From contig NZ_JABWRY020000001.1 of the NCBI RefSeq assembly GCF_014269205.2, positions 1,302,001 through 1,366,000 on the forward strand: DNA of 64,000 nt. Direction: 5' to 3'. The stretch's first letter is position 1. Every line of letters starts with the position of its first letter. Source of the DNA: Pseudomonas kermanshahensis. GTDB lineage: Bacteria > Pseudomonadota > Gammaproteobacteria > Pseudomonadales > Pseudomonadaceae. The position numbers were made by a program, and so were the translations under genes. Shown piece after piece: positions 43,767 to 56,059 of the stretch. The notes beneath the pieces were generated by a model. That model was not told the origin of the DNA. It made no database searches and saw nothing but the letters and a program-made list of their open reading frames with translations.

Positions 43767-46166
43767 TCAGTGAGTCACGGTTTCCAGTTCTTGTTCGGCA
43801 GATTGTTGCTGAGCCACTTCCTTGCGCATCTGCTCACAGCCCCACAACACGCGCTCCGGGGTCGCCGGTGCGTCGATGTTCGGCTGCACGCGGTAGTCGG
43901 CCAGGCTCGCCACGGCGTCCTTGATCGCACACCAGGCGGCGATGCCGAGCATGAACGGCGGCTCGCCCACGGCCTTGGAATGGAACACCGTGTCCTCCGG
44001 GTTCTTGCGGTTTTCCACCAGTTTCACGCGCATGTCCAGCGGCATGTCGGCTACTGCCGGGATCTTGTAGCTGGCCGGGCCGTTGGTCATCAGTTTGCCC
44101 TTGGCATTCCACACCAGTTCCTCGGTGGTCAGCCACCCCATGCCCTGGATGAAGCCGCCTTCGACCTGGCCGATGTCGATGGCCGGGTTTAGCGAGTCGC
44201 CCACGTCATGCAGGATGTCGGCGCGCAGCATCTTGTACTCGCCGGTCAGGGTGTCGACGATCACTTCCACGCAGGCCGCGCCAAAGGCGAAGTAGTAGAA
44301 CGGCCGGCCGCGGGCCTGGCTGCGGTCGTAGAAGATTTTCGGCGTGCGGTAGAAGCCGGTGCTCGACAGCGACACCTGGGCGAAGTACGCCTGCTGCACC
44401 AGTTGCTCGAAGCTGACGATCTGGTCGCGCACGCGCACATGGCCATTGCGGAACTCGACGTCCTCTTCGGTCACCTGGTAGTGCCGCGCGGCGAATTCGG
44501 TCAGGCGCTTCTTGAGGATCTCGGCGGCGTTTTGCGCTGCCTTGCCGTTCAGGTCGGCGCCGCTGGAGGCCGCGGTAGGCGAGGTGTTGGGCACCTTGTC
44601 GGTGTTGGTGGCGGTGATCTGGATACGGTCGAAATCGACCTGGAAGATCTGCGCGACCACCTGGGCGACTTTGGTATTCAGGCCCTGGCCCATCTCGGTG
44701 CCGCCGTGGTTCAGGTGGATGCTGCCGTCGGTGTAAATGTGGATCAGCGCCCCCGCCTGGTTGAGGAAGGTGGCGGTGAACGAGATGCCGAACTTGACCG
44801 GAGTCAGCGCCAGGCCCTTCTTGAGGATCGGGCTGTTGGCATTGAACCGGCGGATCGACTCACGGCGTTCGGCGTAATCGCTGCTGGCTTCCAGGTCGGC
44901 GGTCATCTCGTCGAGCATGTTGTGCTCGACGGTCTGGTAGTAGTGGGTGACGTTGCGCTCGGTCTTGCCGTAATAGTTGGCTTTGCGCACGGCCAGCGGG
45001 TCACGGCCCAGGTGGCGGGCGATGTGATCCATCACCTGTTCGATGGCGACCATGCCCTGTGGGCCGCCGAAGCCGCGGTAGGCGGTGTTGGAGGCGGTGT
45101 TGGTCTTGCAGCGGTGGCCATGCACGGTGGCATCGCCCAGGTAATAGGCGTTGTCGGAGTGGAACATGGCGCGGTCGACGATCGAGCCGGACAGGTCGGG
45201 CGAGTAGCCGCAGTTGCCGGCCAGGTCGAAGTTGATGCCGTGCAGGCGGCCGTTGTCATCGAAGCCGACGTCGTACTCGACATAAAACGGGTGACGCTTG
45301 CCGGTCATGGTCATGTCTTCAACGCGCGGCAGGCGCATCTTGGTCGGCAGGCCGGTCAGGCGCGCAATGACCGCGCACAGGCAGGCCGGGCTGGCGGCCT
45401 GGGTTTCCTTGCCGCCGAAACCACCACCCATGCGGCGCATGTCGAGGACGACCTTGTTCATCGGCACGTCCAGCACTTCGGCCACCAGCTTCTGCACCTC
45501 GGTGGGGTTTTGCGTGGAGCAGTAGACGATCATGCCGCCGTCCTCGGTGGGCATCACCGAAGAAATCTGCGTCTCCAGGTAGAAGTGCTCCTGGCCGCCA
45601 ATGTGCAAGGTACCTTGCAGGCGATGCGGAGCACTGGCCAAGGCCGCGGCCGAGTCGCCGCGTTGGTGGGTGTGGCTGTCGAGCACGAAGTGCTTCTTGC
45701 GCAACGCTTCGACCACATCCAGTACCGGCTCCAGGTCTTCGTACTCGACGATGGCCGCCATGGCGGCGCGGCGCGCGGTTTCCAGGTCACGGGCGGCCAC
45801 GGCGAGCACCGGTTGACCAAAGAACTCGACCTTGTCGATGGCCAACAGCGGGTCACCGGCTACGACTGGGCCGATGTCCTTGAGGCCCGGGATGTCTTCG
45901 TGGGTGATGGCGATGCGCACGCCTTCGAAGGCATAGCACGGCGTAGTGTCGATGCGCAGGATGCGCGCATGGGCACGGTCGGCGGTGCGCGCATAGACGT
46001 GCAACTGGTTGGGAAATTCGAGGCGGTCATCGATGTACACCGCTTCGCCGGCCACGTGCTTGTCGGCGCTGTCGTGCTTGACGCTGCGGCCGACCCCGGT
46101 GGTCAGGTCCTGGCTGAACAGTTCGGCCATCTCGGCCTGGCTCTTGGCTACGTGATGGTTAGACAT
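43767..46166 (-). CDS. xdhB: Xanthine dehydrogenase, molybdenum subunit
   Basis: This is the 799-residue large subunit that binds molybdopterin and oxidises hypoxanthine and xanthine to urate. Family features are GVGRSVKHDSADKHVAGEAVYIDD, the Moco-binding RMGGGFGGKETQA, NTAYRGFGGPQG with the conserved Arg, NHGGTEMGQGLNTKVAQV, and the C-terminal VGEPPFMLGIAAWCAI carrying the catalytic Glu. Its start overlaps xdhA by 8 bp. Partner subunit is XdhA, maturation factor XdhC. Confidence 0.97.
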   Translation of the reverse strand: MSNHHVAKSQAEMAELFSQDLTTGVGRSVKHDSADKHVAGEAVYIDDRLEFPNQLHVYARTADRAHARILRIDTTPCYAFEGVRIAITHEDIPGLKDIGPVVAGDPLLAIDKVEFFGQPVLAVAARDLETARRAAMAAIVEYEDLEPVLDVVEALRKKHFVLDSHTHQRGDSAAALASAPHRLQGTLHIGGQEHFYLETQISSVMPTEDGGMIVYCSTQNPTEVQKLVAEVLDVPMNKVVLDMRRMGGGFGGKETQAASPACLCAVIARLTGLPTKMRLPRVEDMTMTGKRHPFYVEYDVGFDDNGRLHGINFDLAGNCGYSPDLSGSIVDRAMFHSDNAYYLGDATVHGHRCKTNTASNTAYRGFGGPQGMVAIEQVMDHIARHLGRDPLAVRKANYYGKTERNVTHYYQTVEHNMLDEMTADLEASSDYAERRESIRRFNANSPILKKGLALTPVKFGISFTATFLNQAGALIHIYTDGSIHLNHGGTEMGQGLNTKVAQVVAQIFQVDFDRIQITATNTDKVPNTSPTAASSGADLNGKAAQNAAEILKKRLTEFAARHYQVTEEDVEFRNGHVRVRDQIVSFEQLVQQAYFAQVSLSSTGFYRTPKIFYDRSQARGRPFYYFAFGAACVEVIVDTLTGEYKMLRADILHDVGDSLNPAIDIGQVEGGFIQGMGWLTTEELVWNAKGKLMTNGPASYKIPAVADMPLDMRVKLVENRKNPEDTVFHSKAVGEPPFMLGIAAWCAIKDAVASLADYRVQPNIDAPATPERVLWGCEQMRKEVAQQQSAEQELETVTH

Positions 46167-47613
46167 AAGCGGTCACCCGGGTTTCGATGTGCGGCGTTTG
46201 CTGTTCGATGAAGTACTTGCGCAGCAGGTTCTGTGCTGTCAGCAGGCGGTATTCCTTGCTGGCGCGGAAGTCGCTGAGCGGGGTGAAGTCTTCGGCCAGG
46301 GCCTGGCAGGCGCGCTCGATGCTGGCCTGGTTCCATGGCTTGCCGCGCAGGGCTGCTTCGCAGGCGCGGGCGCGTTTGGGGATCGCGGCCATGCCACCGA
46401 AGGCGATACGCACACCGCTGACCACGCCGTTCTCGATGCTCAGGTTGAACGCTGCGCACACGGCAGAGATGTCGTCATCCAGGCGCTTGGACACTTTATA
46501 GGCGCGGAAGGCCCAATCCTCACTGGCGCGCGGCACGATGATCTTCTCGATGAACTCGCTGTCCTGGCGCGCGGTGATGCGGTAGTCGATGAAGTAATCC
46601 TCCAGCGCCAGGGTGCGCTGACGTTCGCCTTGGCGCAGCACCACCTGCGCATCCAGGGCGATCAGCAGGGGCGGCGAGTCACCAATCGGCGACGCGTTGC
46701 CGATATTGCCGCCCAAGGTGCCCTGGTTGCGAATCTGCAGCGAGGCGAAGCGGTGCAACAGGTCGCCGAAATCAGGGTACTCGGCGTTGAGCGCCTCGTA
46801 GCAGTCAGTGAGCGGGGTAGCCGCGCCGATTTCCAGGTGGCTGGCGGTTTTGTCGATGCGCTTGAGCTCGGCCACATGGCCGACATAGATCATCACCGGC
46901 AGGGTCTTGTGGAACTGGGTCACTTCCAGCGCCAGGTCGGTACCACCGGCCAGCAGACGTGCTTCGGGGTGCGAGCTGTACAGGTCGGCCAGGTCGGCCA
47001 CGGTCAGCGGCACCAGGCAGCGTTTGTCGCCGCTGTTGAGCTCGCCGGTCTGGGTTGGCGCAATGGCCTTGAGGCGGCTGATGGTTTGGGCTTGCTGGGC
47101 GTCGAACTGATCGCGGCAAGGCTGGCGGCAGCTTTGCTCGGCGGCATCGAGGATCGGCCGGTAGCCGGTGCAGCGGCACAGGTTGCCGGCCAAGGCTTCC
47201 TGGGCCTGATGCACGTCGGCGCCTTGGCTGTTTTTCTGCAGGGCGAACAGCGACATGACAAAGCCTGGGGTGCAGAAGCCGCATTGCGAGCCATGGCAGT
47301 CGGCCATGGCTTTTTGCACGCTGTGCAGTTCACCCTGGTGCTTGAGGCCTTCGACGCTGATCAACTGCTTGCCGTGCAGTGACGAAACGAACGTCAAGCA
47401 CGAATTCAGGCTACGGTAGCGCAGGGTATCCTGGCCCTGGTCGTCCTGGGTCAATTCACCCACCACCACGGTACACGCACCGCAGTCACCGCTGGCGCAG
47501 CCTTCCTTGGTGCCGGGTTTGCCCAGGTGCTCGCGCAGGTATTGCAGCACCGTCATGTTCGGGTCCAGGGCGTGCTCATTACGCAGCTCCTGGTTGACGA
47601 GAAACTGGATCAC
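46159..47613 (-). CDS. xdhA: Xanthine dehydrogenase, Fe-S/FAD subunit
   Basis: This is the 484-residue small subunit. The first [2Fe-2S] cluster uses Cys39, Cys44, Cys47 and Cys72 (EGCASGDCGACTVVVGEL), the second uses Cys111, Cys114, Cys146 and Cys148 (CGFCTPGF, GNLCRCTGYRPI). An FAD domain follows, with LLAGGTDLALEV and NIGNASPIGDSPP. It passes electrons from XdhB to NAD+. First gene of the operon; two tandem TGAC-N6-GTCA palindromes lie 51-90 bp upstream, between it and the divergent GntR gene. Confidence 0.97.
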   Translation of the reverse strand: MIQFLVNQELRNEHALDPNMTVLQYLREHLGKPGTKEGCASGDCGACTVVVGELTQDDQGQDTLRYRSLNSCLTFVSSLHGKQLISVEGLKHQGELHSVQKAMADCHGSQCGFCTPGFVMSLFALQKNSQGADVHQAQEALAGNLCRCTGYRPILDAAEQSCRQPCRDQFDAQQAQTISRLKAIAPTQTGELNSGDKRCLVPLTVADLADLYSSHPEARLLAGGTDLALEVTQFHKTLPVMIYVGHVAELKRIDKTASHLEIGAATPLTDCYEALNAEYPDFGDLLHRFASLQIRNQGTLGGNIGNASPIGDSPPLLIALDAQVVLRQGERQRTLALEDYFIDYRITARQDSEFIEKIIVPRASEDWAFRAYKVSKRLDDDISAVCAAFNLSIENGVVSGVRIAFGGMAAIPKRARACEAALRGKPWNQASIERACQALAEDFTPLSDFRASKEYRLLTAQNLLRKYFIEQQTPHIETRVTAYV

Positions 47614-47664
47614 GGGGATGGCCTCGCAATGGTTTTATTGTTGTTGGGCGGACAATAAGCAGAC

Positions 47665-47680
47665 CTGACGAGCTGGTCAA
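47665..47680. promoter_or_regulatory. TGAC-N6-GTCA palindrome, proximal site at xdhA
   Basis: CTGACGAGCTGGTCAA lies 51 bp before xdhA. Its centre is 23 bp from that of the next site, about two helical turns. Confidence 0.55.
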
Positions 47681-47687
47681 TATTTTT

Positions 47688-47703
47688 CTGACTCAAAGGT
47701 CAG
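47688..47703. promoter_or_regulatory. YTGACTNNNNGGTCAG palindrome, distal site at xdhA
   Basis: CTGACTCAAAGGTCAG matches the motif fully. It lies 74 bp before xdhA and 177 bp before the divergent GntR gene. Confidence 0.6.
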
Positions 47704-47880
47704 GAAAATGCGTATGTCTACACCCGGCCGAACACATTGCCCATATCACAAGCATAGATCGCGCCGTGCAGGCAGCTGCCTGGCAGGTCAAATAAAGCGC
47801 AAGGCCCCTCTGCGCGAGTGCGGGTCAAGTACGCTACAATCCGCCCCTTGTGCCCAGTTCAATGATTTTGAAGGAAAACC

Positions 47881-48540
47881 ATGACGTTCAAGGCCCCGGA
47901 CAGCCTCTCCGAGCAGATTGCCGATTACCTGGCCGAACGCATTATTCGCGGCGAGCTGGCGCCGGGCGAGCGCATTCAGGAGCAGAAGGTTACCCAGGCG
48001 CTGAATGTCAGCCGCGGCTCGGTGCGTGAAGCGCTGTTGATCCTCGAGCGTCGGCATTTGGTAGCGATCTTGCCGCGTCGCGGTGCGCATGTGACCAAGT
48101 TGGACGAGCGCAGCGTGCGCAGCCTGTGCAACTTGATGGGTGAGTTCTACATCCTGCTGGGCAACGCCGTTGCACAAAAATGGCGCCTGGAGGCCGACTT
48201 GCGCCCGTTTCTGGAGATCCAGCAGCGCTTGCAGCATGCCCGCGACCAGCAAGACATCAAGGCCTTCGTCGCCGAAAGCTTCGCCGTCATGCGGGCTGCC
48301 TACCCGTTCGCCGACAACCCGTACCTGCAGGAAACCGTCGAAAACCTGCAGCCGGCCATGAGCCGCGCCTACTACCTGGCCCTGGACCAACGCCAGGCCA
48401 GCACGGACGACTACCTGGAGCTGTTCGCGCGCCTGCTCGAGGCCGTGGTCGCCCGCGACCTGCCGCGCATTCGCGAGGTGCTCACCGCCTATTGCCAGCG
48501 CAGCTGTGAGCTGGTGCTGGCGGCGTTGGCCCGGGCCTGA
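47881..48540 (+). CDS. GntR-family regulator next to xdhA
   Basis: This is a 219-residue GntR protein with an N-terminal winged helix (LSEQIADYLAERIIRGELAPGERIQEQKVTQALNVSRGSVREAL, residues 9-52) and a helical FCD-like ligand domain. It is divergent from xdhA, so it is likely to control xanthine dehydrogenase and perhaps binds the TGAC-N6-GTCA sites between them. It ends only 2 bp before smc on the same strand, so smc and the division genes could be partly transcribed from the regulator's promoter. The ATG follows GAAGGAAAA. Confidence 0.9.
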   Translation: MTFKAPDSLSEQIADYLAERIIRGELAPGERIQEQKVTQALNVSRGSVREALLILERRHLVAILPRRGAHVTKLDERSVRSLCNLMGEFYILLGNAVAQKWRLEADLRPFLEIQQRLQHARDQQDIKAFVAESFAVMRAAYPFADNPYLQETVENLQPAMSRAYYLALDQRQASTDDYLELFARLLEAVVARDLPRIREVLTAYCQRSCELVLAALARA

Positions 48541-48542
48541 CG

Positions 48543-51500
48543 ATGCGCCTCAAGTGCATTCGCCTGGCCGGGTTCAAGTCGTTCGTCGACCCCACCACGG
48601 TCAACTTCCCCAGCAACATGGCGGCCGTGGTAGGCCCCAACGGTTGCGGCAAATCCAACATCATCGACGCGGTGCGCTGGGTGATGGGCGAAAGTTCGGC
48701 GAAGAACCTGCGTGGCGAGTCGATGACCGACGTCATCTTCAACGGCTCTACCAGCCGCAAACCGGTCAGCCAGGCCAGTATCGAGCTGGTGTTCGACAAC
48801 AGCGACAACACCTTGGTCGGGGAGTACGCGGCTTACGCTGAAATCTCCATCCGCCGCAAGGTGACCCGCGACGCGCAGAACAGCTATTACCTCAACGGCG
48901 CAAAATGCCGTCGCCGGGACATCACCGATATTTTCCTTGGCACCGGCCTTGGGCCGCGCAGCTACTCGATCATCGAGCAGGGCATGATCTCCAAACTGAT
49001 CGAAGCCAAGCCCGAAGAGCTGCGCAACTTCATTGAAGAAGCGGCGGGCATCTCCAAGTACAAGGAGCGCCGCCGCGAGACCGAGAACCGCATCCGCCGC
49101 ACCCAGGAAAACCTGGCGCGCCTGACCGACTTGCGTGACGAGCTCGAACGCCAGCTCGAACGCTTGCACCGTCAGGCCCAGGCAGCCGAAAAGTACCGTG
49201 AGTACAAGGCCCAGGAACGCCAGCTGAAAGCCCGCTTGTCGGCCCTGCGCTGGCGCGACCTGGACGAACGCGTACGCCAGCGCGAGGCGGTGATCGGTGA
49301 TCAGGACGTGTCTCACGAGGCCTTGGTGGCCGAGCAGCGCAACGCCGACGCGAGTATCGAGCGCCTGCGCGATGGCCACCACGAATTGTCCGAGCGCTTC
49401 AACCAGGTGCAGGGCCGCTTCTATTCAGTAGCGGGCGATATTGCCCGGGTCGAACAGAGCATCCAGCACGGCCAGCAGCGCCTTCGCCAGTTGCAGGACG
49501 ACTTCAAGGAAGCTGAGCGCACGCGCTTGGAGACCGAGTCCCACCTGGGCCATGACCGCACTTTGTTGGCCACCCTCGGCGAAGAACTGGCCATGCTCGA
49601 GCCGGAACAGGAAATGACCCTGGCGGCCGCCGAAGAAGCCGCCGCCACCCTCGAAGAAGCCGAGCTGGGCATGCACGGCTGGCAAGAACAATGGGACACC
49701 TTCAACACCCGGTCCGCCGAGCCCCGCCGTCAGGCAGAGGTGCAACAGTCCCGCCTGCAGCAGCTTGAAGCCAGCCTGGAACGCTTGTCGGAGCGCCAGC
49801 GCAAGCTGGGGGAAGAGCGCGACCTGTTAGGTGCCGAGCCGCAGGACGCGGCCCTGGTCGAGCTGTCCGAGCAGTTGGCCAGCAGCGAGATGCTGCTCGA
49901 AACGTTGCAACTGTCCGAAGAGCAAGTGGTCGAGCAACTCGAAGGCACGCGCGAGCAATTGCAGCAGGCCACCCAGGCGCAACAACAGGCGCAGGGTGAC
50001 CTGCAGCGCCTGGGCGGGCGGTTGGCATCGCTGGAGGCCTTGCAGCAGGCCGCGCTGGAGCCGGGCGTGGGTGCCTCAGACTGGTTGCGCGAGCAGGGCC
50101 TGGCACAGCGCCCGCGCCTGGCCGAAGGGCTGCGGGTCGAGCCGGGCTGGGAGCTGGCCGTGGAGACGGTGCTTGGCGCCGATCTGCAGGCCGTGCTGGT
50201 TGATGATTTCAACAACCTCGCTTTTGCCGACCTGGAGCAAGGCGAGTTGCGCTTGCTGCTGGCAAGTGGCGAGGGTGCGCGGCTGGCGGGCAGCCTGCTG
50301 GATAAAGTCGAAGGGCGTACCGACCTGACCCCCTGGCTGGGGCAGGTCAAGCCGGTCGATGACCTGGCCCAGGCGCTGGCACTGCGTGCGACCCTGGCTG
50401 AAGGGCAAAGCCTGGTTAGCCGCGATGGTTATTGGGTTGGCCGGCATTTTTTGCGGGTCAGCCGAGGCGGCGAGGCCGAAGGCGGGGTGTTGGCCCGTGG
50501 CCAGGAGATCGAGCGCCTGAGCCAGCAACAGCTGGAGCAGGAAGCCGCCCTGGAGCACCTTGAGCAACAGCTGCAGGATTTGCGCGAGCAGCAATTGGGC
50601 CTGGAAGAACAGCGCGAGCAACTGCGCCGCCGCACCCAGGAAGAAAGCCGCCAGCACGGCGAGCTCAAGGCCAGCCTGTCGGCCAGCCGGGCCCGTGCCG
50701 AGCAAGTCGAATTGCGTCGCCGCCGCCTGCACGAAGAGCTGACCGAGCTGCAAGAACAGCGCGCCCTGGAGCACGAGCAACTGGGTGAGGCGCGGCTGGT
50801 GCTGCAAGAAGCCCTGGACCTGATGGCCCAGGACACCGAGCAGCGCGAACAGTTGATGGCTCGCCGCGATACCCTGCGCGAAGGCCTTGACCGCATCCGT
50901 CAGGAGGCCCGTCAGCACAAGGACCACGCCCATCAGTTGGCCGTGCGCCTAGGCTCGCTGCGTGCCCAGCACGACTCCACCCATCAGGCCCTGGAGCGCC
51001 TGGAACAGCAGGCAGCACGCCTGACCGAACGCCAGGAGCAACTGAGCCTGAACCTGGAGGAGGGCGCAGCGCCCCTCGAAGAGCTGCGCCTCAAGCTCGA
51101 AGAGCTGCTGGAGCGGCGCATGAGCGTCGACGAAGAAATGCGCCAGGCGCGCCTGCACATGGACGAAGCCGACCGCGCCCTGCGCGACGCCGAAAAACGC
51201 CGCACCCAAGCCGAGCAGCAAGCCCAACTGCTGCGTGGCCAGTTGGAGCAGCTACGCCTGGAGTGCCAGGGCCTGGATGTGCGGCGCAAGACCCTGCAGG
51301 AACAACTGCTGGCCGACGGCTACGACCTGCAAGGCGTGCTTGCCACCCTTGAAGCGGACGCCACCGAACAGAGCACCGAACAGGCGCTGGAGCAGACCGA
51401 GGCGCGTATCCAGCGCCTGGGCGCGATCAACCTGGCGGCCATCGAAGAGTACGAGCAGCAGTCCGAACGCAAGCGCTACCTGGACGCCCAGAACGCCGAC

Positions 51501-52031
51501 CTGGTCGAGGCCTTGGAGACGCTGGAAAACGTCATCCGCAAGATCGACAAGGAAACGCGCAACCGCTTCAAAGATACCTTTGATCAGATAAATGCCGGAT
51601 TACAGGCACTTTTTCCAAAAGTTTTCGGTGGTGGCAGCGCTTATCTGGAACTGACGGGCGAAGATCTACTCGATACAGGGGTAACGATCATGGCGCGCCC
51701 CCCGGGCAAGAAGAACAGCACCATCCATCTGCTGTCCGGTGGCGAGAAGGCACTGACCGCCCTGGCGCTGGTGTTCGCCATTTTCAAGTTGAACCCCGCA
51801 CCGTTCTGCATGCTCGACGAAGTCGATGCGCCGCTGGACGATGCCAACGTCGGGCGTTACGCCAGGCTGGTGAAGGAAATGAGTGAAAGCGTGCAGTTCA
51901 TCTACATCACCCATAACAAGATTGCCATGGAGATGGCGGATCAATTGATGGGGGTGACGATGCATGAGCCGGGCTGCTCACGCCTCGTTGCAGTGGACGT
52001 GGAGGAGGCGATGGCCATGGTCGACGCCTGA
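48543..52031 (+). CDS. smc: Chromosome segregation protein SMC
   Basis: This is the full 1162-residue SMC ATPase that compacts and segregates the chromosome. The P-loop GPNGCGKS (31-38) follows the N-terminal MRLKCIRLAGFKSF, then comes a long Glu/Gln/Arg/Leu-rich coiled coil, a hinge around residues 510-640 (PGWELAVETVLGADLQAVLVD), a second coil and the C-terminal ATPase half with the signature LLSGGEKALTALALVF and Walker B FCMLDEVDAPLDDANV. Most pseudomonads also have MksB. No scpA or scpB is adjacent. The start lies 2 bp after the GntR stop. Confidence 0.97.
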   Translation: MRLKCIRLAGFKSFVDPTTVNFPSNMAAVVGPNGCGKSNIIDAVRWVMGESSAKNLRGESMTDVIFNGSTSRKPVSQASIELVFDNSDNTLVGEYAAYAEISIRRKVTRDAQNSYYLNGAKCRRRDITDIFLGTGLGPRSYSIIEQGMISKLIEAKPEELRNFIEEAAGISKYKERRRETENRIRRTQENLARLTDLRDELERQLERLHRQAQAAEKYREYKAQERQLKARLSALRWRDLDERVRQREAVIGDQDVSHEALVAEQRNADASIERLRDGHHELSERFNQVQGRFYSVAGDIARVEQSIQHGQQRLRQLQDDFKEAERTRLETESHLGHDRTLLATLGEELAMLEPEQEMTLAAAEEAAATLEEAELGMHGWQEQWDTFNTRSAEPRRQAEVQQSRLQQLEASLERLSERQRKLGEERDLLGAEPQDAALVELSEQLASSEMLLETLQLSEEQVVEQLEGTREQLQQATQAQQQAQGDLQRLGGRLASLEALQQAALEPGVGASDWLREQGLAQRPRLAEGLRVEPGWELAVETVLGADLQAVLVDDFNNLAFADLEQGELRLLLASGEGARLAGSLLDKVEGRTDLTPWLGQVKPVDDLAQALALRATLAEGQSLVSRDGYWVGRHFLRVSRGGEAEGGVLARGQEIERLSQQQLEQEAALEHLEQQLQDLREQQLGLEEQREQLRRRTQEESRQHGELKASLSASRARAEQVELRRRRLHEELTELQEQRALEHEQLGEARLVLQEALDLMAQDTEQREQLMARRDTLREGLDRIRQEARQHKDHAHQLAVRLGSLRAQHDSTHQALERLEQQAARLTERQEQLSLNLEEGAAPLEELRLKLEELLERRMSVDEEMRQARLHMDEADRALRDAEKRRTQAEQQAQLLRGQLEQLRLECQGLDVRRKTLQEQLLADGYDLQGVLATLEADATEQSTEQALEQTEARIQRLGAINLAAIEEYEQQSERKRYLDAQNADLVEALETLENVIRKIDKETRNRFKDTFDQINAGLQALFPKVFGGGSAYLELTGEDLLDTGVTIMARPPGKKNSTIHLLSGGEKALTALALVFAIFKLNPAPFCMLDEVDAPLDDANVGRYARLVKEMSESVQFIYITHNKIAMEMADQLMGVTMHEPGCSRLVAVDVEEAMAMVDA

Positions 52032-52180
52032 TGCGCGAAGATAGGGCACATTCTGTAGCGAAATGGCCCCGCCATGTGCGACAGACGGTGTAAAGTTGTC
52101 TTTGGTCGTGCTAGCTTAATGTCACTCGTTTTTTGCGTGGGTAAAACGCCTGTCAGAACATAGAGTTGGCGCCACGTGTT

Positions 52181-52204
52181 AAAGGGCTTTGAACCCTTTG
52201 TTTT
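52181..52204 (+). terminator. Weak hairpin between smc and zipA
   Basis: AAAGGG (52181-52186) pairs with CCCTTT (52194-52199), followed by GTTTT. It may partly end smc transcripts or fold the zipA leader. Confidence 0.4.
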
Positions 52205-52235
52205 CAAGCATATTTTTATAGAGGCACGGGATTAC

Positions 52236-53117
52236 ATGGAAATCGGTCTGCGCGAGTGGCTGATCCTCATCGGCATCATTGTCATTGCCGGTATTCTTTT
52301 CGATGGCTGGCGCCGCATGCGCGGCGGGAAAGGCAAGTTGAAATTCCGTCTGGACCGCAGTTATTCCAATGTCCCCGACGAAGAGGGCGGCGCCGAAGTG
52401 CTCGGCCCATCGCGGGTATTGGATAACCACAAGGAGCCAGAACTGGACGAGAGCGACCTGCCCTCGCTCAGTGCGTCGTCGCGCGATCGCGAACGCGAGC
52501 CCAAGCCGGTCAAGGCCAGCAAGCGTGGCAAGCGCGCCGCAGAAGTGCCGCAAGGTGACCTGAACCTGGTCGCAGAGGCGCGCGAGCCTGATCTGTTCGC
52601 CGATGCCGATGATGATTTTGCCGCCGACAACAACCGCAACAGCGGTGTATCGTCCAGCAACAACACGGTCAAGGAACTGCCTCCCGCTGAAGAGGTGCTG
52701 GTGATCAGCGTCATCTCCCGCGACGAGGGTGGTTTCAAGGGCCCGGCACTGCTGCAGAACATTCTCGAGAGCGGCCTGCGTTTTGGCGAGATGGACATCT
52801 TCCACCGCCACGAGAGCATGGCCGGCCACGGCGAGGTGCTGTTCTCCATGGCCAACGCCGTGAAGCCCGGTATTTTCGACCTGGACGACATCGACCACTT
52901 CAGCACCCGTGCGGTGAGCTTCTTCCTGGGGCTGCCAGGCCCGCGTCACCCTAAGCAGGCTTTCGACGTGATGGTCGCGGCGGCGCGCAAATTGGCCCAT
53001 GAGCTCAATGGCGAACTCAAGGACGACCAGCGCAGCGTGCTGACCGCCCAGACCATCGAGCACTACCGCCAGCGCATCGTCGAGTTCGAGCGCCGCGCGC
53101 TGACCCAGAAGCGCTGA
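52236..53117 (+). CDS. zipA: Cell division protein ZipA
   Basis: This is a 293-residue divisome protein that anchors FtsZ to the membrane. A single N-terminal transmembrane helix ([18 protein letters not shown], residues 8-25) is followed by a basic stretch, a long charged, Pro- and Ser-rich linker (to about 160) and the C-terminal FtsZ-binding domain ([30 protein letters not shown] ... FEVMVAA-type core). The ATG at 52236 is placed directly before the helix and has GAGG upstream. It is part of the conserved smc-zipA-ligA order of gammaproteobacteria. Confidence 0.95.
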   Translation: MEIGLREWLILIGIIVIAGILFDGWRRMRGGKGKLKFRLDRSYSNVPDEEGGAEVLGPSRVLDNHKEPELDESDLPSLSASSRDREREPKPVKASKRGKRAAEVPQGDLNLVAEAREPDLFADADDDFAADNNRNSGVSSSNNTVKELPPAEEVLVISVISRDEGGFKGPALLQNILESGLRFGEMDIFHRHESMAGHGEVLFSMANAVKPGIFDLDDIDHFSTRAVSFFLGLPGPRHPKQAFDVMVAAARKLAHELNGELKDDQRSVLTAQTIEHYRQRIVEFERRALTQKR

Positions 53118-53181
53118 TAGATCCAGACGAAAGAGCAGCCTGCGGGGCGTGCTGGCCGGTTCGGGCTCCTAGGTTGTCTGA

Positions 53182-55686
<2,505 letters not shown>

Positions 55687-55738
55687 CCCACCTTTAAACA
55701 AGTCATTGAGAAATGATGACTTTTTCTCCCCGCAGAGG

Positions 55739-55766
55739 TTGTAACTTCGCCTCAGACCGGTACAAT
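55739..55766 (+). promoter_or_regulatory. Predicted promoter of the SRP RNA
   Basis: TTGTAA (55739-55744) and TACAAT (55761-55766) are 16 bp apart and fit a sigma-70 promoter about 30 nt before the mature SRP RNA. Confidence 0.55.
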
Positions 55767-55799
55767 GGCGCGGCTCGCTGCTTAGCGAGTTGCGTCAGT

Positions 55800-55909
55800 G
55801 GTGGCCCCATCGGTCCCCCCGCATTGATTACCCGTTAACCTGGTCAGGCCCGGAAGGGAGCAGCCATAGCGGGAACATCGAGTGCCGGAGTGTGGCTGGT
55901 GGGGCTGCC
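55800..55909 (+). ncRNA. ffs: 4.5S signal recognition particle RNA
   Basis: The universally conserved tip GGCCCGGAAGGGAGCAGCC is present, and the terminal strands GGTGGCCCCA (55800-55809) and TGGGGCTGCC (55900-55909) pair over their whole length with two G-U pairs. The length of about 110 nt matches the 4.5S RNA of E. coli (114). It binds Ffh and directs ribosomes to the inner membrane. The mature ends are inferred from pairing. Confidence 0.95.
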
Positions 55910-55921
55910 TCCATTCTTTAA

Positions 55922-55941
55922 ATCCTTGAGCTCTCAAGGAT
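55922..55941. terminator. Hairpin after the SRP RNA
   Basis: ATCCTTGAG-CT-CTCAAGGAT is a perfect 9 bp stem immediately after ffs. It lacks a T-run but is a plausible transcript end or processing signal. Confidence 0.5.
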
Positions 55942-56059
55942 CTCTCGTTCAAAACTACCTCTTAGTCAATGTGCGAAAGCGCATGACGTCTCGACGTTTC
56001 TACCTCTGCTCTGTGAGAATGCCAGAAGGCCATACCGCCTCCAGAACGGACGCTGCGCC

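Noticed and set aside
55701..55728. Possible terminator after ligA (agtcattgag ... atgatgacttttt)
   Set aside because: The stem is only about five pairs with an offset, so I do not call it, though the T-run fits.
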